In this document: one piece after another, positions 25,462 to 35,865 of the stretch
How positions within the stretch are numbered: position 1 is the first letter of the stretch
How the letters are laid out: each line of letters starts with the position of its first letter
Source of the DNA: an uncultured Bacteroidales bacterium
GTDB taxonomy: Bacteria > Bacteroidota > Bacteroidia > Bacteroidales > Bacteroidaceae
Length of the DNA stretch: 64,000 nt
NCBI GenBank assembly: GCA_902798685.1
Contig: CADBXO010000014.1
Span: forward strand, 30,051-94,050
Reading direction: 5' to 3'
Program-made: the position numbers and the translations under genes
Notes under the pieces: model-generated
Seen by the model: the letters and a program-made list of their open reading frames with translations, nothing else
Databases searched by the model: none
What the model was told of the DNA's origin: nothing

Positions 25462-28400
25462 TTAAAGGTTCTTCAATAAGCACAGGTATGCATCCTCAAG
25501 GTTGGGCTCGGCAAGTTCGGCACCCGGCCACGGGCATTCAGGTGAAATGTAACGCACCTTGATCTTACCTCCGTCCTGAATGTGGTTGGCAATGAGTTTC
25601 TCGTCAAGTTCTCCCAGACGTGATGCCTCAATGTCAAACATCCAAACCTTGTCCTTGGCCAGCTTAACCATGTCGCCCGGTTCTCCAAAGTACTTGAGTG
25701 AACCCTTCTCAATGACTACAACCTGGTTACATGAGCTTGCAATATCCTCAATGATATGGGTTGAGAATATCACGATACGGTCACGGCTAAGCTCTACCAG
25801 CAGGTTACGGAAGCGTATACGCTCACGCGGGTCAAGTCCGGCGGTAGGCTCATCGACCACAAGGATACGCGGCAGGTTGAGCAGGATAAGCGCAATACCT
25901 ATTCGCTGCTTCATACCGCCTGAGAACGATCCTATCTCAGAGTTGCGCTGCTCATACATATGGACCGATGTGAGCACATACTCAAGTCTCTCATTACGGA
26001 CCTTCTCATCGGTAATACCCTTGAGGATGGCCTGATAGTTCAGAAAATCCCATGCGCTCATGGACTCGTACATGCCGAATTCCTGAGGCAGGAAGCCGAT
26101 AAGACTCTGCAGCTCCTCCCTGTACTTGAGCGTATCCATACCGTTGATGAATACCGTACCATAGCTCTGACGCAGGATACCGGTTACAATACGCATGAAC
26201 GTGGACTTACCGGCTCCGTTCGGACCCAGAAGGCCGAACATACCGCTATGAATCTCAAACGTCACACCACGCAGTGCCTTGAACGGTTTCTTGCGCTTGC
26301 CGATGATAGGAATGCTCTTTACGAACACGAACCATGCACGTCTCATGCCGGCTGTCTCGCCCTTGAGACGCTCCACGTTTATATTGTTCTCATAGAGATA
26401 ATCGGCAGTCTTGCTGATGCAAAGACCCAGAATCCATACGACGGCAATGAATACCATGAATCCCTTGCTCTCAATGCGGGTACTCAGGAATATCATGGCG
26501 AATATGGGCAGAGCCCAATAGAGGATTCTCCTTATTATCTTAACTGCCTTCGCCCCACTCTTGAACTTGTAGCCGATATACTCAAGGATTGCCTTGATGA
26601 TATTGTTTACGCCTGCAAGTGTGACGATGGTCATAAGCAGAATCCATCCCTGCTTCTCAAAATACCATCCGGCCAGATATGCGGTGTAACCGAATACCAC
26701 AACCTGCCACAGCAGACCCACAAAGTCCTTTGCATGATGGTAAGTGCGTGCCAGTCCGAGACGGCGGCGTATGTTGAGTCCGCTACGCCACTGACGCAGG
26801 AACAGGCTGTACCAGTCATACACCTTAACCAGGTTACGTACCTCAATGACGATGGGCTCATCTGGCTTGACAATATCCTTGCGGGCAATCCTGACTGAAC
26901 TCTTTATGAAGTATGTAACTCCGGGTATTGCGACTGCAAGCACCAGGATGTAAATGAGAATACGGAATATTCCGCGGGTGGTGGTAAAGATCAGAATCAG
27001 GCCCACTGCAAAGAGTATGACATGCAGGATATGGGTGTATCGGCCCAGATTCTTATACCATGCCCTCATGTTCTCAAACGATATGTAGAGCGTAGGAATG
27101 AGCAGAAGCGTCAGTACGGCCGAGAATGTAAGACCGCCAATCACAGTCAGAGCGAACGGTGCACCGATGGCGCCTGCATACTCATTGTCACCCATTGCCA
27201 TCGGGATAAGCGTGACAATTGTGGTGATTGTGGTGATACAGATAGGCCTGAGTCGTGAGTAGCCGCTGTTCATGATTGACCTCATACGGTTATAGCCCCT
27301 GCGACGCAGTGTCGACGAGTAGTCTATAAGTATGATACCGTTGTTGACCACTATACCCAGAAGGATCAGGAATCCGGTAAGGGTATTTGCATTCATCAGG
27401 CTGTTGCCCGACAGAAGCAGTGCCAAAAGTGAGCCGATGGCAGCCAGCGGTATTGAGAACAGCAGTACCAAAGGTGTTGTGAGTGACTCAAAAGCCGATG
27501 CCAATATCATGAATATGAGTATGATAGAGGCCAGAATCAGGAACTTGAACTCACTGGTGGAGTCATCACCGCGCTGTACCTCAAGAGCCAGTCCTGAAGG
27601 CAGGTTGTAGTTGGCAATCAGGTCATCAATCTGGTCATGATAACCGTCAAGCACATCCTTAGGCAGATCCTCGCTCTGAGAGATGGCGTAAGTCACATTG
27701 ACGCGACGGTCACGGTTTACACGCCTTACCTCCGACGGGCCGCGGCTGAGACGGATATTGGCCAACTGCTGGAGCTCATGGGTTCCGCCGTTTGCATCGG
27801 TCACGGTTAAGCGTCGCAGATCATCCAGGGTTTTCTCCCATGCCCTCATCTCCTCCTCTTCCTCAGTGAGGTCCTCCATGATGACAATGTCATACTCATC
27901 GGTACCTACCTTAAAGCTGGCACCGGTACTGGTGGAGCGGTTCATTGAGTTCAGGGCCGATGTAATGGCCTGGCTGGTGATATTGTACGATGCAAGAGCC
28001 ACCGGATCAAAGGTAAGCTGTACCTCACGGCGGCCGCCCGGGTTGTCAACCCTGACATCACGTACAAACTCCAACTGCTCCAGATAGTATCTGAGGTTGT
28101 TGGAGACGATACGCATGGTCTCAGTGTCGGAACCCTTGACAACTATACGCTCGGTATTGTCGCCCACACCCAGCACGCTCATAAAGCGTGTAACCGAATT
28201 CAGGCCCGATGCATTCTGGTTGTAGCGGGCATATCCGGGTGTCACACGGACATCAATCTCGTTCTCAAGAGTCAGTTCATCACTCAACTGTTCAACCAAC
28301 TGACTGATGGTAGGACCACCCTTCTTGTTGTAACCCTCCTGAAGGGTGACAGTGATGGATGCCTGCTCCTCCTGGATACGGCTTATGACATCCTTCTTGT

Positions 28401-30159
28401 ACTTGAGGCTGTCCAGACGTTTCTCAAGAGTGGCGGTTGCCTCGTCAGTATCGTCAAGCGTACTTCCGGTAGGCATGGTGATGTTCACACTGATTCGGTC
28501 ACTGTCCACCTGACGGTTCTGACCCGTATTGCGGGACAGAGCGAATATGAAGGCAATGACAAGAACGGCCACCGCCGATCCTATAGTGGGACCCGGCTTG
28601 CGCAGACAGGTCTTAAGTACCGTCGAATACATCTGCAGCGGACGGTCATGTATGGACATCTTCTGGAAGAAGACGTTGTTGCCTCCGCCTCCACGCTCCA
28701 TCATCGCTGCTGTAGCCATAGGTATGAACGTGACAGCCACCAGAAGCGAGAAAATCAGCGTTGAAATGATTGAGAAGCCGATATTCTTACCCAAGAGCTT
28801 GATCATCGGCTCATCAGAGAATACGAACGGAAGAAATACCGTAATGGTGGTAAGCGTTGAGGCGATAAGGGCCTTACGCACCTCCTTGACACCCTGCAGG
28901 GCCGCCAGCCTGGGCGGCATACCCATAGATGCCAGACGGTAGATGTTCTCCAACACCACTATACTGCTGTCCAACAGCATACCTATGGCCAGCGCCATTC
29001 CCAGAAGGGTCAGTGTGTTGATGGATATATTAGCAGCATAGAATACGTTGAAGGCCGATAATATCGAAACCGGGATGGAGAGTGCGATAAAGAACACCAG
29101 ACTCAGGTTGCGCAGGAAGAACCAGAGCACCAGAATGGCCAGGAGTCCTCCCATCAGACCCAGTTTGACTATCTGTGATATGTTGTTGCTTATCTGGTCG
29201 GCCGAGTTGGACTGAACCACAAGCTGCATATCCTGACTGGCTATCTCACGGTTAACCTCGTCAATGCGCTTAAGTGTTCTTTGGGAGAGGCTCAAAAGGT
29301 TCTCACCTGTGCTGTTCACCAGTGAAACGGATATGGCGTCCATACCGTTTACACGGCTTATGGTAGTCTCCTCCTTATAGTCGAAGAATACCGTTGCCAC
29401 ATTCTTAAGATATATCGGTCCCGGTGCAACAACCAGATTCTCAACCTGTGACACATCATCATAGTTTGCGTCAAGCTGCACGTAATACTTCATGTCAGGC
29501 TCGCTGATAAAACCCAGGAATGTACGTTCCTGGTTATATTGGCTCAATGCCTGACTTATCTGTGAGTTGGATATATTCAATGCCTGCATGGCCTCGGTGT
29601 TGGAACGTATCTCGATTGACTTGACACGTCCGCCGTACACCGTTACGCCGGCAATACCGTCAATGCTCTCCAGACGGGGCACCACATCCTTGTCCACGAT
29701 GGCTCTCAGGCGGTCAACACCTCCTGATCCGCGCACCTGAAGTGACATGAACTGGTTGCTTACGCCTGTAAGGTTGGCCTGCTGGACATTGACGTTTACA
29801 TCGGACGGAAAATCGCCCCTGATGGAACTGATCTTCTCCTGCAGCTTCACGGTGGTCATCTTCAGGTTGGTACCTCTCTTGAAGTCCACCCTTATGGAGC
29901 CCTGTCTGCCGGATACTGTCGATTCCATGTTCTCGACACCACCCACGGCGCTGATGGCTCCCTCAAGCGGAATCACCACCTGCTGCTCCATGTATGAGGG
30001 ACTGATGTCACTCCTGGAGTTGGCAGTAATGTAAAGCTGGGGAAGTTCAGTATTGGGCAGCAACTCAACAGGCAACTGCTTGTATGAGAAGTAGCCCAGC
30101 AGCGTCATAGCCACCAGAAGCATGCATATAGTTACTCTTCTGTCAATAAATGACTTCAT
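25462..30159 (-). CDS. RND permease fused to an ABC ATPase with a membrane insertion in the ATPase fold
   Basis: Residues 1-1030 form a complete RND permease: 12 membrane segments, two periplasmic loops, TM4 motif IGMLLDSSIVVLEN and TM10 motif GIVVNNGIILID. Two further membrane segments (1041-1085) lead to IVIEVRNLVKVYDW (1103-1116), which matches the first strand and adenine-contacting Tyr of an ABC ATPase. About 180 residues with some four membrane segments (1145-1250) intervene before KPFKALRGVTFEIHSG and the Walker A GPNGAGKST (1312-1320). Q-loop LPQE, signature FSGGMKQR (1412-1419), Walker B ILVVDEPTAGLD and switch FSTH are intact. The product of 1565 residues would join a proton-driven and an ATP-driven pump. 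The start overlaps the preceding RND gene by one base (TAATG). Confidence 0.9.
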   Translation of the reverse strand: MKSFIDRRVTICMLLVAMTLLGYFSYKQLPVELLPNTELPQLYITANSRSDISPSYMEQQVVIPLEGAISAVGGVENMESTVSGRQGSIRVDFKRGTNLKMTTVKLQEKISSIRGDFPSDVNVNVQQANLTGVSNQFMSLQVRGSGGVDRLRAIVDKDVVPRLESIDGIAGVTVYGGRVKSIEIRSNTEAMQALNISNSQISQALSQYNQERTFLGFISEPDMKYYVQLDANYDDVSQVENLVVAPGPIYLKNVATVFFDYKEETTISRVNGMDAISVSLVNSTGENLLSLSQRTLKRIDEVNREIASQDMQLVVQSNSADQISNNISQIVKLGLMGGLLAILVLWFFLRNLSLVFFIALSIPVSILSAFNVFYAANISINTLTLLGMALAIGMLLDSSIVVLENIYRLASMGMPPRLAALQGVKEVRKALIASTLTTITVFLPFVFSDEPMIKLLGKNIGFSIISTLIFSLLVAVTFIPMATAAMMERGGGGNNVFFQKMSIHDRPLQMYSTVLKTCLRKPGPTIGSAVAVLVIAFIFALSRNTGQNRQVDSDRISVNITMPTGSTLDDTDEATATLEKRLDSLKYKKDVISRIQEEQASITVTLQEGYNKKGGPTISQLVEQLSDELTLENEIDVRVTPGYARYNQNASGLNSVTRFMSVLGVGDNTERIVVKGSDTETMRIVSNNLRYYLEQLEFVRDVRVDNPGGRREVQLTFDPVALASYNITSQAITSALNSMNRSTSTGASFKVGTDEYDIVIMEDLTEEEEEMRAWEKTLDDLRRLTVTDANGGTHELQQLANIRLSRGPSEVRRVNRDRRVNVTYAISQSEDLPKDVLDGYHDQIDDLIANYNLPSGLALEVQRGDDSTSEFKFLILASIILIFMILASAFESLTTPLVLLFSIPLAAIGSLLALLLSGNSLMNANTLTGFLILLGIVVNNGIILIDYSSTLRRRGYNRMRSIMNSGYSRLRPICITTITTIVTLIPMAMGDNEYAGAIGAPFALTVIGGLTFSAVLTLLLIPTLYISFENMRAWYKNLGRYTHILHVILFAVGLILIFTTTRGIFRILIYILVLAVAIPGVTYFIKSSVRIARKDIVKPDEPIVIEVRNLVKVYDWYSLFLRQWRSGLNIRRRLGLARTYHHAKDFVGLLWQVVVFGYTAYLAGWYFEKQGWILLMTIVTLAGVNNIIKAILEYIGYKFKSGAKAVKIIRRILYWALPIFAMIFLSTRIESKGFMVFIAVVWILGLCISKTADYLYENNINVERLKGETAGMRRAWFVFVKSIPIIGKRKKPFKALRGVTFEIHSGMFGLLGPNGAGKSTFMRIVTGILRQSYGTVFINGMDTLKYREELQSLIGFLPQEFGMYESMSAWDFLNYQAILKGITDEKVRNERLEYVLTSVHMYEQRNSEIGSFSGGMKQRIGIALILLNLPRILVVDEPTAGLDPRERIRFRNLLVELSRDRIVIFSTHIIEDIASSCNQVVVIEKGSLKYFGEPGDMVKLAKDKVWMFDIEASRLGELDEKLIANHIQDGGKIKVRYISPECPWPGAELAEPNLEDAYLCLLKNL

Positions 30160-33100
30160 TACTTTCCAGTGATTCTTATTTTGGCGCTTTCAAATACATA
30201 ATAAACACACGGTATCACCACGAGACTCAAGAGAGTTGAAGTGACCAGACCGCCTATCACGGCAATAGCCATGGGTGAACTCAGCGATGCGCCGTCTCCC
30301 AGTCCCAATGCCATAGGCACAAGTGCCAGGATTGTGGTAAGGCTTGTCATGAGGATAGGACGGATACGCTGCTGGCCTGCCTCGGCAATGGCGTCGACAA
30401 GGCTCAGACCGGACTCCTTAAGCTGTCCTATACGGTCTACAAGTATGATTGAGTTGTTGACCGCGATACCGGCCAGCATCACCATACCTATGATACCCAT
30501 AATATTGACTGTAATGCCTGTTGCAAGGAACATCAGTACTGCGCCCACCAGAGCCAGAGGAATGGTGAGCAGGATGGTGAACGGATGCAGCAGTGACTCG
30601 AACTGTGATGCCATTACCATATATACCAGTACTATTGAGAGCAGCAGTGCCAGCAGAAGGCTGTTCATGGATTCTGCGCGGCGCTCCTCCTCACCGGTTA
30701 CGGTGATTGAGTAGTTCTGAGGCAGCTCGATACCGGATACAGCCTCTCTTGTACGCTGTGCAGCCTTGTCAAGCGATACAGACTCGTCAATATCGGCAGT
30801 GACGCGTGTCACACGGTTCTGATTGAGACGGTAGATCTCCTTAGGAGCAGTGCTCTCTGTAATTCTGGCAAGCTCCACAAGGCGGAAATCCTTCTGGCCC
30901 GATGTGATAACCATATTGTTCAGATCGGCCAGTGATATTCCGGGCACCTTGATGCTGATATCTCTCATGTCACCCTTGTAGTCCATCTGTCCGGCTTCAC
31001 GTCCGGCAAGATGCTGCTGAATCTGGGTGATGATGGTTGATACGTTGATGTTGTTCATACCGGCCATGGCGCGGTCAACCGTGATGATGATCTCAGGTGC
31101 GCCGCCTGCCAGCGAGCTCTCTACATTATAGAGGCAGTCAATGGAATCAACCGCAGCCTTAACCTGATTGGTCAGTGCCGACAGCAGATCCAGGTCCTCA
31201 CCCTTTATCTCCACAACCAGCGGAGCATCCTCGGTACCCATCATTGAGTTCAGGGAGTTCTCATCCTGAGTGAATGAGAGTTCCATACCCTCCACTCCGG
31301 CTACATATGATGAAAGTACCTCAGTAAGGTCATCGGGACTTAAAACCGATGCCTTTGAAAGCTGAATCTTCATTGATGCGGTGTTCTCACCCTCAAAATC
31401 CATATTCTGGGCCGATGCGCCCGGACCTACGTGAGTGTAGATGACGCACTCGGGATCCTCGGTCAGGTCAAACACCAGGTTCTCAAGACTCTCAACTGTA
31501 GATGATGTACGCTCCAGGCTTGTACCCTCGCCCATTCTAACCTTAACGTTAATGGTACTTGCATCGGCCTTGGGCATGAACTCGGTACCTACATACGGCA
31601 GCAGGAACACCGTTCCGGCAACCAGAATGACAGAACCTAATATAACCCACCAGCGTTTCTCCACAAGACGTTTCAGGAATGAGCTGTAACCCTTGATGTT
31701 CACGGAACTGAAGTTCTTGAGAGGCACAGCCTTCTTGCGACCGAATATCTTGTCATAGAGTGTAGGAATCACCAGGATAGCCACAAAGAGTGATGAAACC
31801 AGTGAGAACGTAACTGTCCAGGCCTCATCCTTGAAGAGTTCACCTGTTGCTCCGTGCAGATATACGATAGGCAGGAACACCACGATGGTTGTAAGGGTTG
31901 ATGCCGATACGGCACCGGCCACCTCGGATGTACCGGTTATTGAAGCGTCGCGCACCGAAAGCCCACGCTCCTGATTTCGGAATATGCTCTCGATAACCAC
32001 AATGGCGTTATCCACAAGCATACCCGCACCCAGCGCAAGACCTCCCAACGTAAGGATGTTTATGGTCAGTCCGCTGAAGAACATCAGGTTGAATGTAGCG
32101 ATGATGGAGACAGGGATTGAAATGGCCACGATAAGTGTGGTACCCATCCTGCGCAGGAACACGAACAGAACGATAATAGCCAGAATTACACCCATTATGG
32201 CGCTGTTCTTGACCTCACCGATGGAACTGTTAATGAATGTAGCCTGGTCACTGATAACCTTTACTTCATATCCTGGCAGTGACTTCTGTATCTTGGCAAG
32301 GCTTGTCTTGACTCCCTCTACCGCCTTGACGGTATTGTAGTCCATCTCCTTGAACACAGAGATACCTATGCTTCGCTTTCCGTTCACACGTACTATGTTC
32401 TCAGGATCACGGTTCTCAAAGCGTATGGTGGCCACATCACGCAGATAAATAGGTGCCATGCTGGCCGATTCAAACTCGCCCACTCTGGCCTGGCTTGTCT
32501 CGGTGTTGCGGTAACCTACTATGATGTTGCCGAATGCGGTCTCATCAGTCAGGGTATTTGAACCTGTAACAAGATACTGGAAACCCTGTTCGGTGATACG
32601 GCCGCCTGATACTCTCTGGTTACTCTCCTGAATACGTGACGAAATGTTGTCAACGGTTATGTTGAAAGCCTTCAGTTTGTAGGGATCGGCATCAATGACC
32701 AGGTTGGTGAACTCATCACCGGCCAGTGATACATCGGCCACGCCCTCCACTCTCATCAGCTCATTGCACACGTATGAGTCAGCCACCTTGCGCAGCTCGG
32801 CCATATCGGTTATGTCCGGGTTGGAGAAACCTATGATCATGATAGGCGCGGTAGTAGGATCCTTCTGGGATATTCTCAGGTCAGTCACACGGCTGTCCTG
32901 TGAGAAACTGCTCATGGCCTTCTCCAGATCCAGGAACGCCTCATCCATATTCTTGCGCCATGCGTACTCGACAGTAATGCGGGCAGTACCCACCTTTACG
33001 ACCGATGAGACCGAACGCACGTCACTCTGACGGGCAATCTGAGACTCCATGCTGCGCACGAACTGCTTCTCAATCTCTTCTGGCGGACGCTCGCCGGCGT

Positions 33101-33251
33101 CAATTTCGACAAACAGGCGCGGGCTGTTCATGCTTGGAAGAAGCTCCACGCTCAGCCTGTCATATGATATTTTTCCGAGCAGCAGAATAGCCAGCACCGC
33201 CATCGTGACAGTGACCGGTTTCCTGACCGCCCAACTTACAAGTTTTTTCAT
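30159..33251 (-). CDS. RND efflux permease (HAE-1-like, inner membrane)
   Basis: This 1030-residue protein has the classic RND layout: TM1, a large periplasmic loop, TM2-7, a second loop and TM8-12. The TM4 motif is GAGMLVDNAIVVIES and the TM10 motif GIAVNNSIILVD. It would drive export with the proton or sodium gradient, taking substrate from the periplasm or inner membrane through the adaptor and TolC protein encoded just upstream. A second RND permease follows in the operon, so a heteromeric pump of the MdtBC kind is possible. It starts 14 bases after the adaptor gene. The substrate cannot be read from the sequence. Confidence 0.95.
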   Translation of the reverse strand: MKKLVSWAVRKPVTVTMAVLAILLLGKISYDRLSVELLPSMNSPRLFVEIDAGERPPEEIEKQFVRSMESQIARQSDVRSVSSVVKVGTARITVEYAWRKNMDEAFLDLEKAMSSFSQDSRVTDLRISQKDPTTAPIMIIGFSNPDITDMAELRKVADSYVCNELMRVEGVADVSLAGDEFTNLVIDADPYKLKAFNITVDNISSRIQESNQRVSGGRITEQGFQYLVTGSNTLTDETAFGNIIVGYRNTETSQARVGEFESASMAPIYLRDVATIRFENRDPENIVRVNGKRSIGISVFKEMDYNTVKAVEGVKTSLAKIQKSLPGYEVKVISDQATFINSSIGEVKNSAIMGVILAIIVLFVFLRRMGTTLIVAISIPVSIIATFNLMFFSGLTINILTLGGLALGAGMLVDNAIVVIESIFRNQERGLSVRDASITGTSEVAGAVSASTLTTIVVFLPIVYLHGATGELFKDEAWTVTFSLVSSLFVAILVIPTLYDKIFGRKKAVPLKNFSSVNIKGYSSFLKRLVEKRWWVILGSVILVAGTVFLLPYVGTEFMPKADASTINVKVRMGEGTSLERTSSTVESLENLVFDLTEDPECVIYTHVGPGASAQNMDFEGENTASMKIQLSKASVLSPDDLTEVLSSYVAGVEGMELSFTQDENSLNSMMGTEDAPLVVEIKGEDLDLLSALTNQVKAAVDSIDCLYNVESSLAGGAPEIIITVDRAMAGMNNINVSTIITQIQQHLAGREAGQMDYKGDMRDISIKVPGISLADLNNMVITSGQKDFRLVELARITESTAPKEIYRLNQNRVTRVTADIDESVSLDKAAQRTREAVSGIELPQNYSITVTGEEERRAESMNSLLLALLLSIVLVYMVMASQFESLLHPFTILLTIPLALVGAVLMFLATGITVNIMGIIGMVMLAGIAVNNSIILVDRIGQLKESGLSLVDAIAEAGQQRIRPILMTSLTTILALVPMALGLGDGASLSSPMAIAVIGGLVTSTLLSLVVIPCVYYVFESAKIRITGK

Positions 33252-33265
33252 CCTTTACGCTCTGT

Positions 33266-34336
33266 TTATCTTTGGATCTTCACCTTTGAACCGTCTCTCA
33301 GGGTCTCAAAACCACGGATGATCAGCTGATCGTCTCTTTCCAGACCGCTCAGCACCTCTACCTGGTTCTTCTCCTCAAGACCCAGTCTTACCTGCTTGGC
33401 GCGGGCAATACCCTGGTCAACTACGAATACGATACGTCTGTTGCGCTCGTTACGTACAATGTTCTTGGGGATAATGATGGTTGAGCTGTGACTCTCGGTA
33501 ACGATATCGGCCTTTACGAACATACCCGGACGGATAAGCATCTTATTGTTGTCAATCATGAGCTTGCCCTTGAATGTACGGGTCTCGGAACTGATAGCCG
33601 GTGAAAGCTCGGTGATCTCACCCATGATGGTGTCCTTGGGGAGTGTATAATGGGTAATATAAGCCTTCTGGCCTACCTTAACCTCATTGATGGCGCTCTC
33701 CGGGAGGTTGATCTCAAGCAGCATCTGGCTGTAATCCATAATGGTTACGACCGATGTACCGCTGTTAACCTTTGCCTCCTCCGAGAAGTGCGGCAGGTTT
33801 ACTATCACGCCGTCAAAGGGAGCGCGTATGTTCATCTTCTCCAGATTCATCTCGGCGTTCTCATAATCCAGACGTGAGTTCATGATCTTAACCTCTGAGT
33901 TCTTTACCTCGGTCAGAGTGGCACCGCCCTTGTCATAGAGAGACTTGGTCTTGACCTGCTCCTGCTCGGCAAGCTCCAGATTCAGACGCTTGGTTTCGAT
34001 GGATATGCCGTTCTCATAAGACTTATCCTCGATACGTACTATCAGGGCGCCCTTCTTTACCTTGTCACCCAGTTTGTAAGGTTTGCCTGTAGCGGGATTC
34101 TTCTGCAGATGGTACTTGCCGGCCATCTCGGTCGACAGTTCAGCCTCGGCACTTGAGATTGCAGTGCTGTTGGTGGTGAATACCCTGCTGATAGAGCCAT
34201 AGGTAATGTCCGATACTGATACCGGAGTCGGTATCTCGGCACGGTTCATTGTGTTCTCTTGTCTGCACCCTGCCATAAGTACGGTCAGTGCAGCCAGTGT
34301 AAGTACGCTGATTCCTGATTTCATATGCTGTTTCAT
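33266..34336 (-). CDS. RND periplasmic adaptor lipoprotein (membrane fusion protein)
   Basis: The 356-residue product has a lipoprotein signal ending LMAGC (Cys24). It then shows the adaptor order: beta-barrel and lipoyl halves (GDKVKKGALIVRIED and MNIRAPFDGVIVNLP), a short alpha-hairpin (about 105-155), and C-terminal barrel and membrane-proximal parts (IRPGMFVKADIV, EVLSGLERDDQLIIRG). Such adaptors connect an RND pump to a TolC channel. Only one adaptor gene serves two RND permeases and two ABC permeases, which suggests a shared duct. It starts five bases after the TolC gene. Confidence 0.95.
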   Translation of the reverse strand: MKQHMKSGISVLTLAALTVLMAGCRQENTMNRAEIPTPVSVSDITYGSISRVFTTNSTAISSAEAELSTEMAGKYHLQKNPATGKPYKLGDKVKKGALIVRIEDKSYENGISIETKRLNLELAEQEQVKTKSLYDKGGATLTEVKNSEVKIMNSRLDYENAEMNLEKMNIRAPFDGVIVNLPHFSEEAKVNSGTSVVTIMDYSQMLLEINLPESAINEVKVGQKAYITHYTLPKDTIMGEITELSPAISSETRTFKGKLMIDNNKMLIRPGMFVKADIVTESHSSTIIIPKNIVRNERNRRIVFVVDQGIARAKQVRLGLEEKNQVEVLSGLERDDQLIIRGFETLRDGSKVKIQR

Positions 34337-34341
34337 TTTTG

Positions 34342-35847
34342 TTATTTCTTTTTCTTGTTGGAACTCTCCTCATAGGTTATGGGAACCACAGGCTCATCCT
34401 TCTCAAAATCGTAAAGGGTCAGGATCTTGATGTTCAGAAGCTGAACCTTATAGTTGATGATAGCCTGAGTGTATGACATCTTGCTGTTTGACAGCTGGGT
34501 CTGGAACTGGTTCATCTGCATACCGGTAAGCTCACCGTTGCGGTAACGCTCCTCATTGAGCTCATAGGTGAGCTGTGCGTTCTGCTGGCTCTGCTCTGCT
34601 ATTGAAATCTGCTCGAGCAGGTTGTTCAGACTGCGGCATGTGCTGCGTACGTTGATCTCTATGCTCTTGAGTTCCTCCTCTGCACTGAGCTCAAACATCT
34701 TTCTCTCAATCTCGGCAGCCTTGATACGTGCCTTACGGGCACCCCAATCAAAGATAGGTACGCTGAATGAGACTGATACGCGCGGGTTGTTTGTGGGATT
34801 GTCATAGACGTGCGGGAACTGCGGGTCATCACCCATGACACCTACTGACAGTGAGATATTACCGCTGAAACTGTCATTGTCCTTGACCTGAATCATCGAC
34901 ATCTCCTGCTGTTCTCTCTGAATCTGACGCTGACGGAGCTCAAGCCTGGTTGTAGTGGCACTCTCCAGAGCCTTCTCGAAATCAACGAATACGGGATCGG
35001 CCTCGATATCGCAAACCACAATGATATCCTCCTCCAGAGGAATTCCCAGTGCCTGTTTGAAGTTGTCCTTTGAATTCTCAAGGCTCACCTTCTGGTTCTC
35101 CAGACTGGAACGTGACTGAGCCAGGTTAACCTGTGCCTGGTAGTACTCATCCTTTGTTACAAGGTCAGCCTCTACCTTATCCTTGATGATATTGAAGTTC
35201 TTCTCGGCATTCTCAAGTTCTGATTCGCTGATCTCCAGGTTCTGCTGGGCAGTGAACAGGCTGTAGAACTGACTTGTGATGTTACGCTCCACGTTGAGCA
35301 GCTGCAGTGCATAGCTTATGCGGGCGTTCTCATAGTTCATCTCAATCTGACGCAGGTTCATCTTGGTCCTGTTGTAGGTAAAGATAGGCTGGGTCAGACT
35401 CAGATACAGGCTGTTGCTGAAGCCTTTGTTGCTGTTGGTAGTACCGCCTACTGATGACCGGTTGTTCTGCCACGACAGGTTGTTGTTGAGTGACAGCGTA
35501 GCATCGGTCCAGATAATGGGCTGAGAGATGCTGAAAGTACCTGACGACGACAGCGAACGGTTGGTGTACCAGTCTGAGAATCGGTTGTCAAACTGACGCG
35601 ACTGCGAGTATGAGATGGGCTGCAGATTAAGTGAGAACCTTGATTTCAATGATGCCTTCTGGGCTATCAGGTTCTGCTCATAACGCTCCATGCTCATTCG
35701 TGAGTTAATCAGGTCAGGATTGTGCTGTTCGCTGTACTCCAGAGCCTGTTCCATGGTCATGACAATCTGCGCCTGCGCCCCGCTCTCAAAAGCAGGTACA
35801 GCCGCTAACATCAGGACTGCCGTAAAAAATGCTTTTTTCTTTTTCAT
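34342..35847 (-). CDS. TolC-family outer membrane efflux protein
   Basis: The 501-residue product begins with a signal peptide (cleavage near AQA-Q) and consists mainly of two long heptad-rich helical repeats with short beta segments, the TolC pattern. Repeat landmarks are MEQALEYSEQHNPDLINSRM and, in the second half, FSVPIFDWGARKARIKAAE. TolC proteins are trimeric channels through the outer membrane and periplasm. It is encoded between the ABC permease and the adaptor gene, so this locus carries its own exit channel. The C-terminus ends in a lysine run. Confidence 0.93.
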   Translation of the reverse strand: MKKKKAFFTAVLMLAAVPAFESGAQAQIVMTMEQALEYSEQHNPDLINSRMSMERYEQNLIAQKASLKSRFSLNLQPISYSQSRQFDNRFSDWYTNRSLSSSGTFSISQPIIWTDATLSLNNNLSWQNNRSSVGGTTNSNKGFSNSLYLSLTQPIFTYNRTKMNLRQIEMNYENARISYALQLLNVERNITSQFYSLFTAQQNLEISESELENAEKNFNIIKDKVEADLVTKDEYYQAQVNLAQSRSSLENQKVSLENSKDNFKQALGIPLEEDIIVVCDIEADPVFVDFEKALESATTTRLELRQRQIQREQQEMSMIQVKDNDSFSGNISLSVGVMGDDPQFPHVYDNPTNNPRVSVSFSVPIFDWGARKARIKAAEIERKMFELSAEEELKSIEINVRSTCRSLNNLLEQISIAEQSQQNAQLTYELNEERYRNGELTGMQMNQFQTQLSNSKMSYTQAIINYKVQLLNIKILTLYDFEKDEPVVPITYEESSNKKKK

Positions 35848-35865
35848 ATATTATTGTTTTATCTC

